Of a stretch of 45,921 nucleotides of DNA, positions 42,766 to 45,921 are shown piece after piece. Positions within the stretch are counted from its first letter, which is position 1. Every line of letters begins with the position of its first letter. Both the position numbers and the translations under genes were made by a program. Where the stretch lies: NCBI GenBank assembly GCA_018004935.1, contig JAGNBF010000034.1, positions 20,000 through 65,920 of the forward strand, in the 5' to 3' direction. The notes under the pieces were generated by a model, which worked only from the letters and a program-made list of their open reading frames with translations, ran no database searches and was not told the DNA's origin. Origin of the DNA: Chloroflexota bacterium (GTDB lineage Bacteria > Chloroflexota > Anaerolineae > Promineifilales > Promineifilaceae).

Positions 42766-43530
42766 TTACCAGTTCATGGATTCTGAATGGTATGTAATCT
42801 GCTGATGTGTGACAACCTGTTCTTTCAGAGTGAGTTGAGAGATGGGATCAAATATAACAGTCATTTTAGGCACATCATTCAAATTATTGACAACCACTAA
42901 ACTATAATCTTGTTGATATTCTTGGGCTTTTAGAAATTCGTTTTTTGTGAGTCTAATACTGCCATAAACAGAACGAAGCCCTTTAACCTCAGCCAGGATA
43001 TAACGTGATGGTATCTGTATTTGAAAATCATAACCATCACCAAACAAACGGGCATCTTCTAATAAGCCTTCTTTGAAAAGATCAATTTCCTGGTAATTAT
43101 GTATAAAATACAGTTCTGCCTCCAAGCCTGTAATTTGTAATTGTTTGAACTTACTTTTAAGTACCGGACTACCAATGGTCAACAGTTCATCGGTAACTTC
43201 AAATTTGCTCCTAATATATAGTTTTACGACATCAGCAAACTCAGTCGCATGAAGTGTACCAAATAGAGAATCTATGAAAGTTTTTCGATGCAGATATGTA
43301 GTGCCTTTTTGCCACCAACCCTTTCGCCCATTGTCAAAAAAAGGATCAAACAAATCCTGCCGATTTTTAACGACACCGGTAGTTGCCGCTATGTTTTTTT
43401 GGACGAAGTGCTGAAAAAAAGCTGATTTTGTTGAGAAACCAAAGGCTTTGACAAAATCCATGTTGAATTTCGCCAGACCATAACCAATCAAATTAAGTAT
43501 TTCGTAATTTTCATGTTTGGTATCTGACAT
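42766..43530 (-). CDS. DUF3883-like PD-(D/E)XK nuclease-domain protein
   Basis: 254 residues. The C-terminal half has the DUF3883 (NOV_C) pattern GYDFQIQIPSRYILAEVKGL, then IRLTKNEFLKAQEYQQDYSLVVVNN. The Asp and the Glu-x-Lys match a PD-(D/E)XK nuclease core. The N-terminal half (NLIGYGLAKFNMDFVKAFGFSTKSAFF) has no recognised family. Such proteins are frequent in restriction and other defence loci. It lies upstream of the interrupted gene on the same strand, and codon use is AT-richer than in neighbouring core genes, suggesting horizontal acquisition. No methyltransferase is in the window. Confidence 0.65.
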   Translation of the reverse strand: MSDTKHENYEILNLIGYGLAKFNMDFVKAFGFSTKSAFFQHFVQKNIAATTGVVKNRQDLFDPFFDNGRKGWWQKGTTYLHRKTFIDSLFGTLHATEFADVVKLYIRSKFEVTDELLTIGSPVLKSKFKQLQITGLEAELYFIHNYQEIDLFKEGLLEDARLFGDGYDFQIQIPSRYILAEVKGLRSVYGSIRLTKNEFLKAQEYQQDYSLVVVNNLNDVPKMTVIFDPISQLTLKEQVVTHQQITYHSESMNW

Positions 43531-43552
43531 AGTGCAATGTTCTTAGTAACCG

Positions 43553-43747
43553 TCTAAGAATAACTTCCCGTTTTGCTGTGGCCGGTCTCCTGACCGTGCC
43601 ACCCAGGTTATTTTTGGACGCTCACTTAGGACTAGACAAACGGTGACAGCGTATATTTATGTTTTATAGTTACCTTGAGTTTAGAGTTCAGAGCTAGAGG
43701 GTTTTCCAGAGTAATTTCCTCTCGCTCTCTCCTCTCGTTCTAAACTC
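43553..43747. repeat. Element C core and a 71-bp inverted repeat
   Basis: C core TGGCCGGTCTCCTGACCGTG at about 43578-43605. A further inverted repeat has arms GAGTTTAGA (43677-43685) and TCTAAACTC (43739-43747). No gene is seen between 43531 and 43791. Confidence 0.65.
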
Positions 43748-43791
43748 CAGTAGTTACACAATAGCTCCCCTAAATGAAAACGGTCACCACT

Positions 43792-45921
43792 TCATTCGTC
43801 AGCATCAAATTCTATCTCCAAATCATCATCCAGGGCATCACTGCCCATTTTGGTACGGGGGGATGATGTAGAGGAGGCGGATCCCTCTTCAGAGCCGTTG
43901 CCCACTATTTCACGGGCCTTGCTCGTTCCCGTTGGCGGGCCGATGATACCCTGCTCTTCCATCAGGTCAATGAGCCGGGCGGCGCGGGTATAACCAATGC
44001 GAAACCGGCGCTGTAACAGGCTGGTAGATGCCTTTTTTAACTCCCGCACCATCGCAATTGCCTCTGGCAACAAGTCGTCTTCAACTTTCGCGGCCGCTTC
44101 CTGGGCGATTAACTCTTCCCACAATGGCTGGTTTGCCTGGGGATGAGCAGGAGCGGACTGAGGTGTGAGGGCCGAAGACTGAGCCGGTTTGACCTCTGCC
44201 TGACGGCTGACCGGCTGACGGCTGACTGCCTGACCGGCTGACCGGCTGACGGCTGACGGCTGACCGGCTGACCGGCTGACCGGCTGACCGGCTGGCGGCT
44301 GACTAGCTGGCGGCTGACCAGATGGTTTCGCCGGGAGCCACCGAGGTTCAGGATCCACTGGCCGATTGGTGGAAAAGGTGGCCGCTGGGGGAACAGCTTT
44401 GGGATCTGTGTTGATAACCGGTGGTGGAACAGGTGTAGGTGAAGGAGCGACAGGGGGACGTGGCGACGCGGCGAGGGAGCGAGGGGGCGACGCGGCGATT
44501 GATGACTGGTCACTGCTCACGGGTGACTGTTTACTGTTGACTGTTGACTGTTCACTGCCTACCGTCACCGCATGAGTCTCCGGCGTAATCAAGTTGGTGC
44601 GGCGGGCGCGTTGCCAGTAGGCAATGAGTTTGTCCAGTTCGGCATCACCCACATAACAACCCTGGAGACGGAGTGGCGCGGCCGCGTCCGGGCTTTGAAA
44701 GAGCATATCCCCCTGTCCCAACAATCGTTCCGCCCCTACGCTATCCAGAATCACCCGGCTGTCTATGCTAGAAGCAACAGCAAAAGCAATGCGGGCCGGG
44801 AAGTTGGCCTTGATCAACCCCGTAACCACATCCACCGATGGGCGTTGCGTGGCCAGAATCATGTGGATGCCGGTCGCCCGGGCCATTTGGGCCAGCCGGG
44901 TAATACCTCGTTCCGTCTCTTCGGGAGCCAGCATCATCAAGTCTGCCAATTCATCAATGATGATGACAATATAGGGGAGTTTTTCCCCCTTTTCCTTCAA
45001 TAACTTTTTATTGAACTCCTGAATATTGCGCACGCCCGTGGCCGAAAACGCCTTGTATCGTTTATCCATCTCGCGCAAGGCCCATTGCAATGTCCCAACC
45101 ACCCGTTCCAAATCTACCACCACCGGAGCCGCCAGATGGGGTATACCGTTATACCCGGTTAGTTCCACCCGTTTGGGGTCTACCATCACCAACTTCAGGT
45201 CGTCGGGGGTATTTTGCAGGAGCAGGCAGGCGATAATGCCATTAACACACACAGATTTACCAGAACCGGTAGCCCCAGCGATGAGCAGGTGCGGCATTTT
45301 GGTCAGATCCGCCGAAACGGCTTGTCCCGCGACATCCTGCCCCAGGCCAATCGCCAGGGGGGATTTGATTTTAGTGAACGAGGCAGATTCCATTACGTCG
45401 CGTAGGGAGACAATGGCTTTGGCGGTGTTAGGTACTTCGATGCCTACATACCCTTTGCCGGGAACGGGGGCCTGGACGCGGATGCTTTTGGCCGAGAGAG
45501 CCAGGGAGAGGTCATCGGCCAGGCTGGCAATTTTACCGACTTTGACTTTGGTTCGTTTGCCACTGCGTTGTTCTACGAAAAGGGGTTCAACGCCGTACTG
45601 AATGACGGTTGGTCCCGCATTGGTCTCGACATGACGGACGGGCGCACCAAAACTTTCCAATGTTTTTTCGATAGTGACAATTTGTTCACGAATGTGGTCG
45701 TTGTTGACATTTTGATCCGTGCCTATCTCCAACATCTCGGCCAGGATGGGTAGCTTCCAGTTTTGGGCTGGGGCCTGCCCCACAAAAATGGGTTGAGGGG
45801 CGGGGGCTTCGTCAACATTCGTTGGTTTGGCCGGGGGAGTAACTTGCCGATTGGCGCTGGCCCCAGGCCGATGGGGACGCTCCGGGGGGGTAGCTTTTGT
45901 TCCCGTGGTGGGGGCCGGAGC
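43792..45921 (-). CDS. ftsK: FtsK/SpoIIIE DNA translocase, 5' end outside the window
   Basis: The frame is open to the window edge, so only the C-terminal 709 residues are seen. A Pro-rich linker is followed by the motor: Walker A GATGSGKSVCVNG, Walker B YIVIIIDELADLMM, and the IHMILATQRPSVDVVTG block. A low-complexity insert of about 180 residues (SEQSTVNSKQSPVSSDQSS, then Pro-rich, then PVSRSAGQ repeats) separates the motor from the C-terminal winged-helix gamma domain (ELKKASTSLLQRRFRIGYTRAARLIDLMEEQGIIGP). It pumps DNA at the division septum and aids dimer resolution. A GTG at 45783 is an internal possibility, but the full protein should start further upstream with membrane segments. Confidence 0.93.
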   Translation of the reverse strand, partial: APAPTTGTKATPPERPHRPGASANRQVTPPAKPTNVDEAPAPQPIFVGQAPAQNWKLPILAEMLEIGTDQNVNNDHIREQIVTIEKTLESFGAPVRHVETNAGPTVIQYGVEPLFVEQRSGKRTKVKVGKIASLADDLSLALSAKSIRVQAPVPGKGYVGIEVPNTAKAIVSLRDVMESASFTKIKSPLAIGLGQDVAGQAVSADLTKMPHLLIAGATGSGKSVCVNGIIACLLLQNTPDDLKLVMVDPKRVELTGYNGIPHLAAPVVVDLERVVGTLQWALREMDKRYKAFSATGVRNIQEFNKKLLKEKGEKLPYIVIIIDELADLMMLAPEETERGITRLAQMARATGIHMILATQRPSVDVVTGLIKANFPARIAFAVASSIDSRVILDSVGAERLLGQGDMLFQSPDAAAPLRLQGCYVGDAELDKLIAYWQRARRTNLITPETHAVTVGSEQSTVNSKQSPVSSDQSSIAASPPRSLAASPRPPVAPSPTPVPPPVINTDPKAVPPAATFSTNRPVDPEPRWLPAKPSGQPPASQPPAGQPVSRSAGQPSAVSRSAGQAVSRQPVSRQAEVKPAQSSALTPQSAPAHPQANQPLWEELIAQEAAAKVEDDLLPEAIAMVRELKKASTSLLQRRFRIGYTRAARLIDLMEEQGIIGPPTGTSKAREIVGNGSEEGSASSTSSPRTKMGSDALDDDLEIEFDADE

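Overview
The window looks like a chromosomal segment of a Chloroflexota bacterium, probably an Anaerolineae-like lineage. This is an inference from gene content: a thiocarboxylate sulfur-carrier set with a JAMM protease, an Erg9-like squalene/phytoene synthase, an F420-type LLM oxidoreductase, a branched-chain-amino-acid (Liv) type transporter mixed with AMP-forming ligases, DUF11/VCBS surface proteins, and a secreted protein ending in YLPLIIKP. Intergenic DNA is crowded with short mobile repeats. No tRNA, rRNA or CRISPR array was seen.

Layout. 1-2673: JAMM protease, ThiS/MoaD-like carrier and MoeZ-type E1-rhodanese, interrupted by mini-elements. 3046-5002: a small conserved protein behind a structured leader, then a convergent intramembrane protease pair across a bidirectional terminator. 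5214-12324: CoaE fused to a second domain, an ABC-F ATPase, a small membrane protein, a prepilin peptidase and a squalene/phytoene synthase. 12330-16270: a repeat island, a truncated RecG-like ATPase and RecD2. 16274-22805: adenine deaminase, two tandem TIGR03032-type proteins and an odd surface protein with a hydrolase-like cytoplasmic head. 23212-34389: one-strand liv cluster (livG, acyl-CoA ligase, livH, livM, livK, livF, PaaK-like ligase, LLM oxidoreductase), best read as uptake and activation of a carboxylic compound. 34884-38240: a large VCBS/PKD secreted protein. 38230-38951: PIN toxin and antitoxin. 39067-41628: NUDIX hydrolase, DsbA-like lipoprotein, UbiE. 41689-43530: AT-richer, nuclease-like accessory locus with one gene apparently broken by a repeat. 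43792-45921: FtsK, cut by the window end.

Main discovery. At 39635-40432 (minus) two adjacent reading frames are one gene. A single in-frame TGA sits exactly where the first Cys of the CxxC active site of a DsbA/thioredoxin-fold protein belongs, giving U-T-A-C. It is followed by a 7-bp hairpin whose 5-nt loop starts 17 nt after the TGA and has G among its first two bases, as expected for a bacterial SECIS. I read it as a selenocysteine-containing, membrane-anchored disulfide oxidoreductase.

Other notable signals: about 50 copies of the palindrome GCGGCCGC, nearly all inside genes; nested MITE-like elements with visible target duplications; hairpin repeats with compensating stem changes; heptanucleotide tandem repeats in spacers and also inside the ftsK coding sequence; and a sulfur carrier with a two-residue tail after GG that its neighbour protease could clip.
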